This document shows, in pieces, positions 25,999 to 34,840 of a stretch of 64,000 nucleotides of DNA. A program made the position numbers and the translations under genes. The first letter of the stretch is position 1, and each line of letters starts with the position of its first letter. The stretch is taken from contig DEMN01000008.1 in NCBI GenBank assembly GCA_002359215.1, forward strand, positions 124,001 through 188,000. Reading direction: 5' to 3'. The DNA comes from Flavobacteriales bacterium UBA2669 (GTDB lineage: Bacteria > Bacteroidota > Bacteroidia > Flavobacteriales_E > Vicingaceae). Below the pieces are notes generated by a model. It had not been told where the DNA came from and made no database searches. It was given only the letters and a program-made list of their open reading frames with translations.

Positions 25999-26793
25999 AT
26001 GAAAAAACCTACTTCTATATTGATATTAGTGTTGATTACCACCTTAAATGTTGTAGCCCAAAAAAATGTATTTAAAGTACATACATTACCTTTTGTTTGG
26101 GGAGAAATGCGGTTGGGATATGAAAGAGTATTAACATCAAAACTTGCTTTGCAGTTTAATTATGGAACATTTTATGGCACAAAAATTCCCTCTCCTATTT
26201 ACGAAACATCATCAGTAGAAACTTACTTTAACACGCAACCTATAAAGAACAAATTGAGTGGTTTTAGTACCAGTATAGATTTAAGAATTTATACTAAATC
26301 TGAAGCTCCTACAAGGTTTTATATTGCTCCTTACATCAAATATAACAAGTATAATGTTACTGCTTCGGCAAGTTTCGAATATTCAGCAGACACTTCTGAA
26401 TACAATCAACTTAATCAACATCAACAATCTGTTGGAGGTTACCAAAACGGCAATTATCATTATGATGTTACCGGAACATTAGACGGTACTATTGTTCAAT
26501 TTGGAGCTGGAGCTTCTATAGGAATGCAGTTTTTGGTGTCTAAGGTAATTACCATAGATTTAAACTTTTTTGGTTTAGGTGTGGAATATAACAAAGTAAA
26601 TGCTGATTTAACTACCAATGTACAAGGTGTTGATTATGAAAAATGGCTGCCTTATGTGCGTGATGAAGTGGAAGACATTCCCTACATTGGTGATAACATA
26701 GAGCTTACTGCCGAACAGGATCGAATAAAAATGAAAGCCCCTATTGTTATGCCCACTTTTAGAGCTAGTATAGGAATAGGTTTTGCTTTTTAA
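25999..26793 (+). CDS. Predicted outer membrane beta-barrel protein (DUF3575-like)
   Basis: A 264-residue exported protein. The signal peptide (MKKPTSILILVLITTLNVVAQ is its full extent in part; cleavage after VVAQ) is followed by alternating strands such as LPFVWGEMRLGYERVL, FYIAPYIKYNKYNV and GAGASIGMQFLV, and the chain ends in a strand finishing GIGFAF, typical of Bacteroidota barrels. It resembles the DUF3575 group. Its gene lies 24 bases before a small PH-like gene on the same strand. Function unknown. Confidence 0.7.
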   Translation: MKKPTSILILVLITTLNVVAQKNVFKVHTLPFVWGEMRLGYERVLTSKLALQFNYGTFYGTKIPSPIYETSSVETYFNTQPIKNKLSGFSTSIDLRIYTKSEAPTRFYIAPYIKYNKYNVTASASFEYSADTSEYNQLNQHQQSVGGYQNGNYHYDVTGTLDGTIVQFGAGASIGMQFLVSKVITIDLNFFGLGVEYNKVNADLTTNVQGVDYEKWLPYVRDEVEDIPYIGDNIELTAEQDRIKMKAPIVMPTFRASIGIGFAF

Positions 26794-26816
26794 GTGTTTT
26801 TTAATACTAATGAATA

Positions 26817-27233
26817 ATGAAATTTACCAGTAGAAAAGACTTTTTATTTACTTCACTTCTTCTTGGAGTGATTGTGTTATTTGTTGGATTGATATTTTCA
26901 CTAATATACCAAGGTAAAGATTGGTTTTGGGCTAGTTTATTGGTGTTTGCGGTTATATTTTTGTTACTTTGGATTTATTTTGACACATCCTATTTACTTA
27001 CCAAGGAGCATTTGATATACAAAAGCGGTCCCATAAGAGGCAAAATTAATATTGCCGATATTAGAGAGGTAGAAGCCAACAAAACGCTTTATGTAGGTAT
27101 AAAACCTGCTTTAGCTCGAAAAGGATTAATAATTAAATACAACCAATACGATGAAATCTACCTCAGTCCCAATACCAATGAAAGCTTTATTAAAAAATTG
27201 TTGGAGTTAAATGTAGGGATTAAGATAAGTTGA
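26817..27233 (+). CDS. Small membrane protein with bacterial PH-like domain
   Basis: A 138-residue protein with two N-terminal membrane helices (about 9-30 and 36-55) followed by a soluble beta domain of the bacterial pleckstrin-homology type (bPH_6/YdbS-like): YLLTKEHLIYKSGPIRGKI and IADIREVEANKTLY, then a KGLIIKY strand. Such proteins are usually of unknown function. It follows the barrel gene closely and may share its transcript. Confidence 0.72.
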   Translation: MKFTSRKDFLFTSLLLGVIVLFVGLIFSLIYQGKDWFWASLLVFAVIFLLLWIYFDTSYLLTKEHLIYKSGPIRGKINIADIREVEANKTLYVGIKPALARKGLIIKYNQYDEIYLSPNTNESFIKKLLELNVGIKIS

Positions 27234-27272
27234 TAAAAAATTATAATTGCCACGAATTTTATTAGTGCTATA

Positions 27273-27860
27273 TCAAACTCTTTCTACCGTTAACTTTTTC
27301 CATTGAAAATAACCGTAAATTACAATTATGGTGTATGCAAACATCAACAATGCATAAATCTCCAATCCTCTGGTATAATATAAATAAACGGATATCCCAT
27401 CGATTGCTATCCAATAAAGCCAATTTTCTATCCGTTTTATTGCCATCATATAAGTAGCAATAAAACTAAAGATGGTAGTAAATGAATCTATTAATGGTTT
27501 TTGTGCGTCTTTAAAAAAAGAAGACAATATAAAATACATTCCAAAAGAAAGAGCAGTGCCGATAAGTATGAGCAACATGTTTTTTTGTAAAGTATCTTGA
27601 TAGACTTTTGTTATTACTTCTTGCTTTTTCCACATTATCCAGCCATAAATACCTGCAAAAACATAAAAAACGGACAACAAAGCTTCTGCATATAATTTAG
27701 CATATTCTATAAACAAATAGATGCTTAATAATGAACCTAGTATCCCAAAAATCCAACATGAAATTTTGTTTTTTGCCATTAAAACCGTGTAAAGCACACC
27801 AAAAATTACAGCAATAATTTCAAGTAATAACTCTATATGATTAGATATCCAAAGCACCAT
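27273..27860 (-). CDS. PnuC-family vitamin transporter, probably for thiamine (PnuT-like)
   Basis: A 195-residue integral membrane protein of the PnuC family with six to seven helices. The family tryptophan-rich region is present (YGWIMWKK near 75, RIENWLYWIAIDG near 145). PnuC proteins move nicotinamide riboside, riboflavin or thiamine by facilitated diffusion. The start overlaps by 20 bases the end of a thiamine-binding-type protein gene, so thiamine or a precursor is the most likely substrate here. No TPP riboswitch could be found in the leader, so the substrate stays an inference from context. Confidence 0.82.
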   Translation of the reverse strand: MVLWISNHIELLLEIIAVIFGVLYTVLMAKNKISCWIFGILGSLLSIYLFIEYAKLYAEALLSVFYVFAGIYGWIMWKKQEVITKVYQDTLQKNMLLILIGTALSFGMYFILSSFFKDAQKPLIDSFTTIFSFIATYMMAIKRIENWLYWIAIDGISVYLYYTRGLEIYALLMFAYTIIVIYGYFQWKKLTVERV

Positions 27861-28089
27861 TCAGGACTTTCATTACAAAAATCATTTTACCGTATTTTTC
27901 AAATGATGTTTTTATTTCTTGTTGTATAATAGGCATCACTTCGTCTATTTCACCAACAATATGGGTGCTTGTTGCATTTACCTTGACCTTAATATTAGCA
28001 TGCGCATTTATTCTATCAATAAAATCTTGTATTGGCGGAATATAATCTGCATTTAACGGATAGTTGCTTATTTCTATGGTGGTTTTCAT
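27841..28089 (-). CDS. MTH1187/YkoF-like thiamine-binding protein
   Basis: An 82-residue protein of the Thiamine_BP family (PF01910): TTIEISNYPLNADY at the start, a central strand STHIVGEIDEVMPIIQ and the closing strand FVMKVLNGALDI. The upstream ATG at 28143 would put the start inside the icd terminator hairpin (28116-28140), so I choose 28089 (MKTTIEIS). The gene overlaps the PnuC-like gene by 20 bases, forming a two-gene uptake unit: a cytosolic thiamine binder next to its carrier. Confidence 0.75.
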   Translation of the reverse strand: MKTTIEISNYPLNADYIPPIQDFIDRINAHANIKVKVNATSTHIVGEIDEVMPIIQQEIKTSFEKYGKMIFVMKVLNGALDI

Positions 28090-28110
28090 GGTGATATGTT
28101 TTTTGTCATT

Positions 28111-28140
28111 TAAAAATGCCGAGTAAAATATACGCGGCAT
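28111..28140 (-). terminator. Rho-independent terminator of icd
   Basis: On the minus strand a 6-bp GC-rich stem (ATGCCG 28135-28140 with CGGCAT 28116-28121) closes a 13-base loop and is followed by TTTTT. It lies 12 bases after the icd stop and before the thiamine-binding gene. Confidence 0.7.
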
Positions 28141-28152
28141 CATATAAAAGAT

Positions 28153-30378
28153 TTATATCTGAGCTAAAATTTCGTTTAAAGTTCCGCTTGGACGCATAGC
28201 AGTAGCAACTTTTTCAGCATTTGGATAGTAATAACCATCGATATTTACCGGAGAACCTTGAATGCCGTTAAGTTCATTTACTATGGTTTTTTCACTGGCA
28301 GTTAAATCTTGTGCAATAGCAGTAAATTTGGTTTTTAAAGCAACATCTTTCGATTGTTTTGCCAACGCTTCTGCCCAGTACATGGCTAAGTAAAAGTGAC
28401 TGCCTCTGTTATCCAATTCTCCTGCTTTTCTTGATGGAGATTTGTCGTTTTCCAAGAATTTACCTGTAGCTTCATCTAACGTTTCTGCCAATATTTTAGC
28501 TTTCGGATTGTCGTTTACTTCACTTAAATGTTCTAAAGAAACCGCTAACGCTAAAAATTCTCCTAAGGAATCCCATCTTAAATGGTTTTCATTAACAAAT
28601 TGCTCTACATGTTTTGGAGCAGAACCTCCAGCACCTGTTTCAAATAAACCACCTCCATTCATTAATGGAACAATAGAGAGCATTTTAGCACTTGTTCCTA
28701 CTTCTAAAATTGGGAACAAATCGGTTAAATAATCTCTCAACACATTTCCGGTAACAGAAATGGTATCTTTTCCTTCTCTAATTCTTGTTAAGGTAAAATC
28801 CATTGCCTCTTTTGGCGATAAAATATGAATTTCTAAGCTATTGGTGTCGTGATTTTTTAAGTAGGTGTTTACTTTAGCAATTAAGTTGCTATCATGAGCT
28901 CTGTTTTCGTCTAGCCAAAAAACTGCAGGCGTTTGAGAAGCTCTTGCTCTGTTTACTGCCAATTTTACCCAATCTTGTATGGGAGCATCTTTGGTTTGGC
29001 ACATTCTAAAAATATCGCCCTCGCTAACAGTTTGCTCCATTAACACAACTCCGTTTTCGTCCAACACTTTTACTACTCCTGCTTTTTCTATGATAAATGT
29101 TTTGTCGTGTGAACCATATTCTTCTGCTTTTTGAGCCATTAAACCTACATTAGGGACACTTCCCATAGTTGCTGGGTCATAAGCTCCATTTTTCTTACAA
29201 TCATCAATTACTACTTGGTACAAACCGGCATAACTTGTATCAGGAATAATAAATTTAGTGTCTTTAGCGTTGCCGTCAGGTCCCCACATTTTGCCTGAGT
29301 TTCTGATGTAAGCCGGCATAGAAGCATCAATAATTACATCATTAGGCATGTGTAAATTGGTAATTCCTTTGTTAGAATCTACCATAGCTAATTTTGGTCT
29401 GTTAGCATAACAAGCATCAATATCCGCTAAAATAGCTGCTTTATCAGCACCATCTAACTGCTCCAACTTGTTATATAAATCTGTTAATCCGTTGTTTGGG
29501 TTAAATCCTAATTTGCTGAATGTAGTGGCATGTTTTTCAAAAACATCTTTAAAAAATACTTCCACAAAATGACCAAAAATAACCGGATCGGAAACCTTCA
29601 TCATGGTAGCTTTCAGGTGAACAGAAAATAAAATGTCTTTTTGTTTTGCATCTTCAATTTGCTCGGCAATAAAAGTTCTTAGCTGGTCTGTTTTCATTAC
29701 AGCAGAATCAATAATTTCGTCTTTTTTTACAACAGTTTTATCTTTTAAAACAGTAGTATTTCCACCATTATCTGTCAGTTGAATGCTGAAAAACCCGTTG
29801 TTGTTCATTACTACCGATTTTTCTGAGCTGTAAAAATCTCCACCATTCATGTGAGCCACGTGCGATTTAGAATCTGCCGACCAATCTCCCATACTGTGTG
29901 GGTGTTTTTTAGCATAATTTTTTACTGCTTTAGGAGCTCTTCTGTCAGAATTTCCTTCACGTAAAACAGGATTTACAGCACTACCTTTCACTTTGTCGTA
30001 TCTGCTTCTAATGTCTTCTTCCGTAGCATTTTTAGGTGTGTCTGGATAATCAGGAATTTTATATCCTTTGCCTTGTAATTCTTTTATGGCATCTTTTAAT
30101 TGTGGAATAGAAGCACTAATATTTGGAAGCTTAATAATATTTGCTTCAGGCTTGGTAGCTAAATCACCCAAATAAGATAAGTCGTCAGTAATTTTTTGGT
30201 TATCAGATAAAAAATCAGGAAAAAGCGCTAAAATTCTTGCCGCTAAAGAAATGTCTTTCGTTTCAATTTCCACATCGGCAGCCGAAGCAAAAGATTTTAC
30301 AATAGGTAAAAGTGAATAAGTAGCCAAAGCTGGTGCTTCATCAGTCTTGGTGTAAATAATTTTAGATTTTTGTGTCAT
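28153..30378 (-). CDS. icd: NADP-dependent isocitrate dehydrogenase, monomeric type
   Basis: A 741-residue cytosolic enzyme oxidising isocitrate to 2-oxoglutarate with NADP. It is the large monomeric type, unrelated in length to the 400-residue dimeric enzyme: start KIIYTKTDEAPALATYSLLPI, then LKATMMKVSDPVIFGHFVEVFF, MVDSNKGITNLHMPNDVIIDASMPA cut here to its core NLHMPNDVIIDASMPA, and GTSAKMLSIVPLMNGGGLFETGAGGSAP cut to MNGGGLFETGAGGSAPKH. Family proteins begin near MxxxKIIYT, so the start at 30378 is preferred over 30420. A terminator follows at 28111-28140. Confidence 0.95.
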   Translation of the reverse strand: MTQKSKIIYTKTDEAPALATYSLLPIVKSFASAADVEIETKDISLAARILALFPDFLSDNQKITDDLSYLGDLATKPEANIIKLPNISASIPQLKDAIKELQGKGYKIPDYPDTPKNATEEDIRSRYDKVKGSAVNPVLREGNSDRRAPKAVKNYAKKHPHSMGDWSADSKSHVAHMNGGDFYSSEKSVVMNNNGFFSIQLTDNGGNTTVLKDKTVVKKDEIIDSAVMKTDQLRTFIAEQIEDAKQKDILFSVHLKATMMKVSDPVIFGHFVEVFFKDVFEKHATTFSKLGFNPNNGLTDLYNKLEQLDGADKAAILADIDACYANRPKLAMVDSNKGITNLHMPNDVIIDASMPAYIRNSGKMWGPDGNAKDTKFIIPDTSYAGLYQVVIDDCKKNGAYDPATMGSVPNVGLMAQKAEEYGSHDKTFIIEKAGVVKVLDENGVVLMEQTVSEGDIFRMCQTKDAPIQDWVKLAVNRARASQTPAVFWLDENRAHDSNLIAKVNTYLKNHDTNSLEIHILSPKEAMDFTLTRIREGKDTISVTGNVLRDYLTDLFPILEVGTSAKMLSIVPLMNGGGLFETGAGGSAPKHVEQFVNENHLRWDSLGEFLALAVSLEHLSEVNDNPKAKILAETLDEATGKFLENDKSPSRKAGELDNRGSHFYLAMYWAEALAKQSKDVALKTKFTAIAQDLTASEKTIVNELNGIQGSPVNIDGYYYPNAEKVATAMRPSGTLNEILAQI

Positions 30379-30618
30379 GATAAACCGTATTTTATATGAT
30401 AAAGAATGTTGATAGTTCAATTGAAAAATTGAAGTGCGAAGCTACTCATAATATATGCTATTTTCAAACGATGTAATCATAAAATTTAAGCATTTAGTTT
30501 TATTTTGATTATGAAGTTTATAATTCAATCTCAACTGATTTTATTAAGTTTTTATCATTGTGTACTTTTACAATTCAAAATATTCTTTTGATAAAAGGAA
30601 AAAAGAACCAAACTAAAA

Positions 30619-31668
30619 ATGAATACTCAAGAAAGCCCCAAAAAGATAGAAAGAATTAATGCTCACGGACATTTATTGCCCGAGCCTCATGAGGTGCCTC
30701 AATTTATGAAAGATAAAAAATTGTTTTGGATAGACGATAAAAAACAATTTATGCACCAAGGAACTTGGTCTAGACCCATTACCGATAAAAGTTTTTTCTT
30801 AGATGAAAAAATAATATGGATGGGAAAAAACAACATCGATCATGCAGTAATGCTTAATCTTTCTCAAATTTATTGCAATGGTTGGGACAAGCAAGATGCG
30901 GTAGATGCTATTCGTTGGCAAAACGATTTTAATGCTTCAGTACAGCATAATCATCCCGATAAGTTTACCTGCGGATTTGTGGTGCAACCTTTATACATAG
31001 AACAAGCACTGAAAGAAATAGAACGTTGTGTGAAACAACATAAAATGAAATTGTTGTGTTTGCCCACACATTTTTTAAATGCTCAAAATCACTGGGTTTC
31101 TATTGCTGATGAAGTGGTTTTTCCTATTTACGAGTTGGCTAACAAATACAATTTAGCCGTAGAAATTCACCCTTATGATGGTGAGAAAATGGTAGCGTTA
31201 AAAGATGAATATTGGCGTTTTCATTTGGTGTGGATGATGGCTCAGTCGGCAGATGCGTTGCACATGTTTACCCTTAAAAATATTCCTAATCGTTTTCCGA
31301 ATACTAGAACTTGTTTTGCTCATGGTTGTATGTTGGGTCAGGCAAATTTTGGCAGAAGAGTACAAGGTTTTGAAGGTAGACCAGATTTGTTTCGAGATGT
31401 GGAACACCCAAAAACTACGCTCGGACATCCGAATTTGTTTTTTGATACTTTGGTGCACGACCCTTACACTTTACAATTACTTAAACACAGAGTAGGCAGC
31501 GAACAAATTGTTTGCGGATTAGATGATCCTTATCCTTTAGGAGAGATGGAATCTGTAAAAAATTCTTATCCGGGAAAAGTCTTGGATGATGCATTAGTAT
31601 TAAATATCTTAACCGCAGAAGAAGTAAAAAACATTTGGAAAGATAACGTTAGGAGATGGTTGGGATAG
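30619..31668 (+). CDS. 2-amino-3-carboxymuconate-6-semialdehyde decarboxylase (ACMSD)
   Basis: A 349-residue amidohydrolase-fold, metal-dependent decarboxylase. It acts on the ring-opened product of 3-hydroxyanthranilate in tryptophan (kynurenine) breakdown, steering flux away from quinolinate. Ligands fit ACMSD: His16 and His18 (HGH), His184 (EIHPYDG), His235 (FAHGCMLG) and Asp302 in GLDDPYPLGE, the family signature of which is G-x-D-x-P-x-PLGE. It heads a three-gene row with a threonine dehydrogenase and a muconate-semialdehyde-type aldehyde dehydrogenase. The 3-HAO, kynureninase and monooxygenase genes are not in the window. Confidence 0.88.
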   Translation: MNTQESPKKIERINAHGHLLPEPHEVPQFMKDKKLFWIDDKKQFMHQGTWSRPITDKSFFLDEKIIWMGKNNIDHAVMLNLSQIYCNGWDKQDAVDAIRWQNDFNASVQHNHPDKFTCGFVVQPLYIEQALKEIERCVKQHKMKLLCLPTHFLNAQNHWVSIADEVVFPIYELANKYNLAVEIHPYDGEKMVALKDEYWRFHLVWMMAQSADALHMFTLKNIPNRFPNTRTCFAHGCMLGQANFGRRVQGFEGRPDLFRDVEHPKTTLGHPNLFFDTLVHDPYTLQLLKHRVGSEQIVCGLDDPYPLGEMESVKNSYPGKVLDDALVLNILTAEEVKNIWKDNVRRWLG

Positions 31669-31815
31669 GTAGGTTTAATAAGAATGGTTAACTATTGACT
31701 ATTCTTCCTTTAAAAACAAAAATAGTTAATCAATATCACTTTATTTTTTTCTCAAAATGTGTATTTTCGACAAAAAATAAAAATGCCTGCCAAGCGGGAA
31801 AATACAGCATAATTT

Positions 31816-32748
31816 ATGTCAGAAACGATATTAGTAATAGGCTCTTCGGGGCAAATTGGAACAGAGTTAGTTGAAGAATTAAGAAAAATGTATGGCAACG
31901 ATAAGGTTGTTGCTTCAGATATAAAAATGCCTCAACAAGAACAATCGGGTCCGTTTGAAATACTGGATATTTTAAACAAAGAACAATTGTTAGCCATTGT
32001 AAAAAAATATCAAGTTACCCAAGTGTATTTGTTGGCGGCTTTGCTTTCTGCTACAGCAGAGAAAAATCCTGAATTTGGCTGGCAATTAAATATGGAAAGC
32101 TTATTTAACGTTCTAAATTTAGCTAAAGAAGGTATTATTAAAAAAGTATATTGGCCAAGCTCTATTGCTGTTTTTGGTCCAACAACACCAAGAGTAAATA
32201 CGCCACAACTTACCATTATGGAACCCACAACGGTTTATGGTATTAGTAAACAAGCCGGAGAACGTTGGTGTGAATATTATTTCAATAAATATAATGTAGA
32301 TGTAAGAAGTATCCGTTATCCGGGATTAATTGGTTATAAATCACTACCCGGTGGAGGTACAACTGACTATGCGGTGGATATTTACCACCAAGCATTAAAA
32401 ACGGGTAATTATACTTGTTTTTTATCAGAGAATACTTATTTACCAATGATGTATATGCCCGATGCCATTAGAGCAACTATTGAGTTGATGCATGCTAAAA
32501 CAGAAGATGTTAAAATTCGTTCGAGTTATAATTTAGGAGGCATTAGCTTTTCGCCAAAAGAAATTGCAGCAGAGATAAAAAAACATCTTCCTAACTTTGA
32601 AATAAGTTATAATGTGGACGAACGTCAGAAGATTGCAGACAGCTGGCCACAAAGTATTGAAGATATTGCTGCTCAAGAAGATTGGGGGTGGAAACATCAG
32701 TATGATTTGAATGCTATGACGATAGAGATGTTAAAGCATTTGAAATAA
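31816..32748 (+). CDS. L-threonine 3-dehydrogenase, SDR type
   Basis: A 310-residue extended short-chain dehydrogenase that oxidises L-threonine to 2-amino-3-ketobutyrate with NAD. The Rossmann motif is GSSGQIG (9-15), the catalytic pair Tyr141 and Lys145 in TTVYGISKQAGERW, and YPGLIGYKSLPGGGTTDYA matches the SDR-type (UDP-epimerase-like) threonine dehydrogenases known in Bacteroidota. It lies between the ACMSD and aldehyde dehydrogenase genes, 16 bases before the latter. The alternative is a nucleotide-sugar epimerase, but the PGGGTTDYA segment favours threonine dehydrogenase. Confidence 0.87.
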   Translation: MSETILVIGSSGQIGTELVEELRKMYGNDKVVASDIKMPQQEQSGPFEILDILNKEQLLAIVKKYQVTQVYLLAALLSATAEKNPEFGWQLNMESLFNVLNLAKEGIIKKVYWPSSIAVFGPTTPRVNTPQLTIMEPTTVYGISKQAGERWCEYYFNKYNVDVRSIRYPGLIGYKSLPGGGTTDYAVDIYHQALKTGNYTCFLSENTYLPMMYMPDAIRATIELMHAKTEDVKIRSSYNLGGISFSPKEIAAEIKKHLPNFEISYNVDERQKIADSWPQSIEDIAAQEDWGWKHQYDLNAMTIEMLKHLK

Positions 32749-32763
32749 ACAACATATAGCATT

Positions 32764-34206
32764 ATGGAAAAACTACTTAACTATATAAACGGAGAGTTGA
32801 TTGAACCTCAATCAAAACAATATTTAGATAACTACAACCCTTCAAAAGGAGAGGTATATTCTCTCATTCCTGATTCTGATGCTACTGATGTAGAATTGGC
32901 AGTGAAAGCAGCTAAAGCAGCTTTCCCTTCTTGGTCGGTAACACCAAAAGAAGAACGTTATAAAATTATTATGCGTTTGGTCGATTTGATTGAGCAAAAT
33001 TTAGACATGTTGGCAGCAGCAGAATCTAAGGATAATGGCAAACCGTTAAAGTTGGCTCAAATAGTTGATATTCCTAGAGCTGCAAGTAATTTCAGGTTTT
33101 ATGCTACAGGTATTTTGCATTTTGCTTCAGAATCGCACACTATGGAAGACCAAGCCATTAATTATACTTTAAGAGAACCTATTGGTGTTTGCGGCTGTAT
33201 TTCTCCTTGGAATTTGCCGCTATATTTGTTTAGCTGGAAAATAGCTCCTGCCTTAGCTGCCGGAAATACGGTTGTGGCAAAACCATCCGAAGTTACACCA
33301 ATGACAGCTTATTTACTGTCAAAATTGTGTATAGAAGCGGGTTTCCCGAAAGGTGTACTCAACATTGTACATGGATTAGGTCCAAAAGTAGGAGCTGCCA
33401 TTACCAATCATCCTGAAATTCCTGTAGTATCTTTTACCGGAGGAACAGTAACAGGTGCAGAGATTATCAGAACTGCCGGACCAATGTTTAAAAAATTATC
33501 ATTGGAATTGGGAGGAAAAAATCCGAACATTATTTTTGATGATTGTGATTTTGAGAAAGCATTGAAAACTACGGTACATTCTTCTTTTGCCAATCAAGGA
33601 CAAATATGTTTGTGTGGCTCCAGAATTTTTGTACAACGAGGTATTTATGAAAAGTTTAAAAATGCCTTTGTAGAAAAAACCAAGCAGCTAAAAGTAGGAA
33701 ACCCTTTAGATGCCTCCACTAATTTAGGAGCAGTAGTTTCTAAATCGCACATGGAAAAAGTGCTTTCATACATCAATTTAGCTCAAGAAGAAGGCGGAAA
33801 AGTGTTAGCAGGAGGAAATCAAGTAAACTTAAGTGGAGAATTTGAAAACGGTTGGTACATTGCCCCAACTATCATTGAAGGACTATCGTTTAATTGCAGA
33901 ACCAATCAAGAAGAAATTTTTGGTCCCGTAGTAACCATTATGCCTTTTGATACCGAAGAAGAAGTACTAATCATGGCAAATAGCACCAAATACGGATTAG
34001 CTTCTACTGTATGGACAGAAAATCTTTCTAAAGCCCATAGAGTAGCCGCCAAGTTACATACCGGAATTGTTTGGGTAAATTGTTGGTTATTAAGAGATTT
34101 AAGAACTCCTTTTGGCGGAGTTAAAAACTCAGGAGTAGGCAGAGAGGGCGGTTTTGAAGCTTTACAATTCTTTACCGAACCTAAAAACGTTTGCATTAAA
34201 TTGTGA
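32764..34206 (+). CDS. Aldehyde dehydrogenase, 2-aminomuconate/hydroxymuconate-semialdehyde type
   Basis: A 480-residue NAD-dependent aldehyde dehydrogenase. Catalytic residues are intact: Asn150 (PWN), Glu248 (LELGG) and nucleophile Cys282 (NQGQIC). The sequence is of the ALDH8/HMSDH type, e.g. SFANQGQICLCGSRIFVQ and the closing GGVKNSGVGREGGFEALQFF. With ACMSD two genes upstream, its likely substrate is 2-aminomuconate-6-semialdehyde, the next intermediate of tryptophan catabolism. The specificity is inferred from neighbourhood and family, not from a decisive residue. Confidence 0.88.
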   Translation: MEKLLNYINGELIEPQSKQYLDNYNPSKGEVYSLIPDSDATDVELAVKAAKAAFPSWSVTPKEERYKIIMRLVDLIEQNLDMLAAAESKDNGKPLKLAQIVDIPRAASNFRFYATGILHFASESHTMEDQAINYTLREPIGVCGCISPWNLPLYLFSWKIAPALAAGNTVVAKPSEVTPMTAYLLSKLCIEAGFPKGVLNIVHGLGPKVGAAITNHPEIPVVSFTGGTVTGAEIIRTAGPMFKKLSLELGGKNPNIIFDDCDFEKALKTTVHSSFANQGQICLCGSRIFVQRGIYEKFKNAFVEKTKQLKVGNPLDASTNLGAVVSKSHMEKVLSYINLAQEEGGKVLAGGNQVNLSGEFENGWYIAPTIIEGLSFNCRTNQEEIFGPVVTIMPFDTEEEVLIMANSTKYGLASTVWTENLSKAHRVAAKLHTGIVWVNCWLLRDLRTPFGGVKNSGVGREGGFEALQFFTEPKNVCIKL

Positions 34207-34245
34207 ACAGCTTTTTTCTAAGACTAAAATCGCTTAATAAAGTGC

Positions 34246-34274
34246 TTGCTGTGGAGTTTTAATCTTTATCTTTG
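34246..34274 (+). promoter_or_regulatory. Bacteroidota-type promoter TTG-N18-TATCTTTG
   Basis: The -33 TTG is at 34246-34248 and the -7 box TATCTTTG at 34267-34274, 18 bases apart. Transcription would begin near 34281, which rules out a GTG start at 34274 and supports the ATG at 34301. Confidence 0.65.
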
Positions 34275-34300
34275 TGCATCTAACTATAAAACCTAACAAG

Positions 34301-34741
34301 ATGTATAACGGATTAATTCATGCACACAGCGGACTAAGATGGTTGGTAGTGTTATTTTTGGTAATAGCAATTATTAAATCATTTTCTGGCTGGAAAAATA
34401 ATAAGTCATTTGACAAATCAGACAATTTGATTGCTTTGCTTTTGCTTAGTTTTACTCATTTGCAATTTGTAATAGGATTGGCGGTGTATTTTATGAGTGG
34501 AAGATTAGCAACAATTGGAGAATCAATGAAAATTTCTGAGGCTCGTTTTTGGTCATTAGAACATGGTTTATTAATGATATTAGCCATTGCTTTAATTACT
34601 ATCGGTAGAGTAAAATCTAAAAAAGCAGCAACAGATGTAATGAAACACAAAAAAGGAGTTGCTTTTTATTCTGTAGCATTTGTAATAATTTTATGGGCAG
34701 GATTGGTAAAGCCTTATTTATTAGGAAAACCTTGGTTTTAA
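34301..34741 (+). CDS. Small four-helix membrane protein, cytochrome-b-like
   Basis: A 146-residue protein beginning MYNGLIHAHSGLRWLVVLF with four predicted helices. Histidines placed at or near helix ends (IHAHSGLRW, THLQF, LEHGLLM) recall heme-binding four-helix membrane proteins, and related Bacteroidota proteins are sometimes labelled cytochrome B, but no heme site can be proven here. The longer GTG start at 34274 is rejected because the promoter overlaps it. Monocistronic, 99 bases before hflX. Confidence 0.65.
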   Translation: MYNGLIHAHSGLRWLVVLFLVIAIIKSFSGWKNNKSFDKSDNLIALLLLSFTHLQFVIGLAVYFMSGRLATIGESMKISEARFWSLEHGLLMILAIALITIGRVKSKKAATDVMKHKKGVAFYSVAFVIILWAGLVKPYLLGKPWF

Positions 34742-34840
34742 GAATAAAAGATGTGCAAATGTGAGCATATATCTAAACTTATAAACTCTTAACCTTATAA
34801 ACTAACTTCAAACCTCAAACTTTCAAACCATTTTCATTTT

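Noticed and set aside
28090..28143. Longer thiamine-binding protein starting at 28143
   Set aside because: The extension lies in the terminator hairpin of icd and has no family similarity.
28089..28153. TPP riboswitch before the thiamine-binding gene
   Set aside because: Only 64 bases lie between icd and the start, and the conserved TPP core is absent.
34274..34300. GTG start for the small membrane gene
   Set aside because: The GTG overlaps the -7 box, so it would not be in the transcript.
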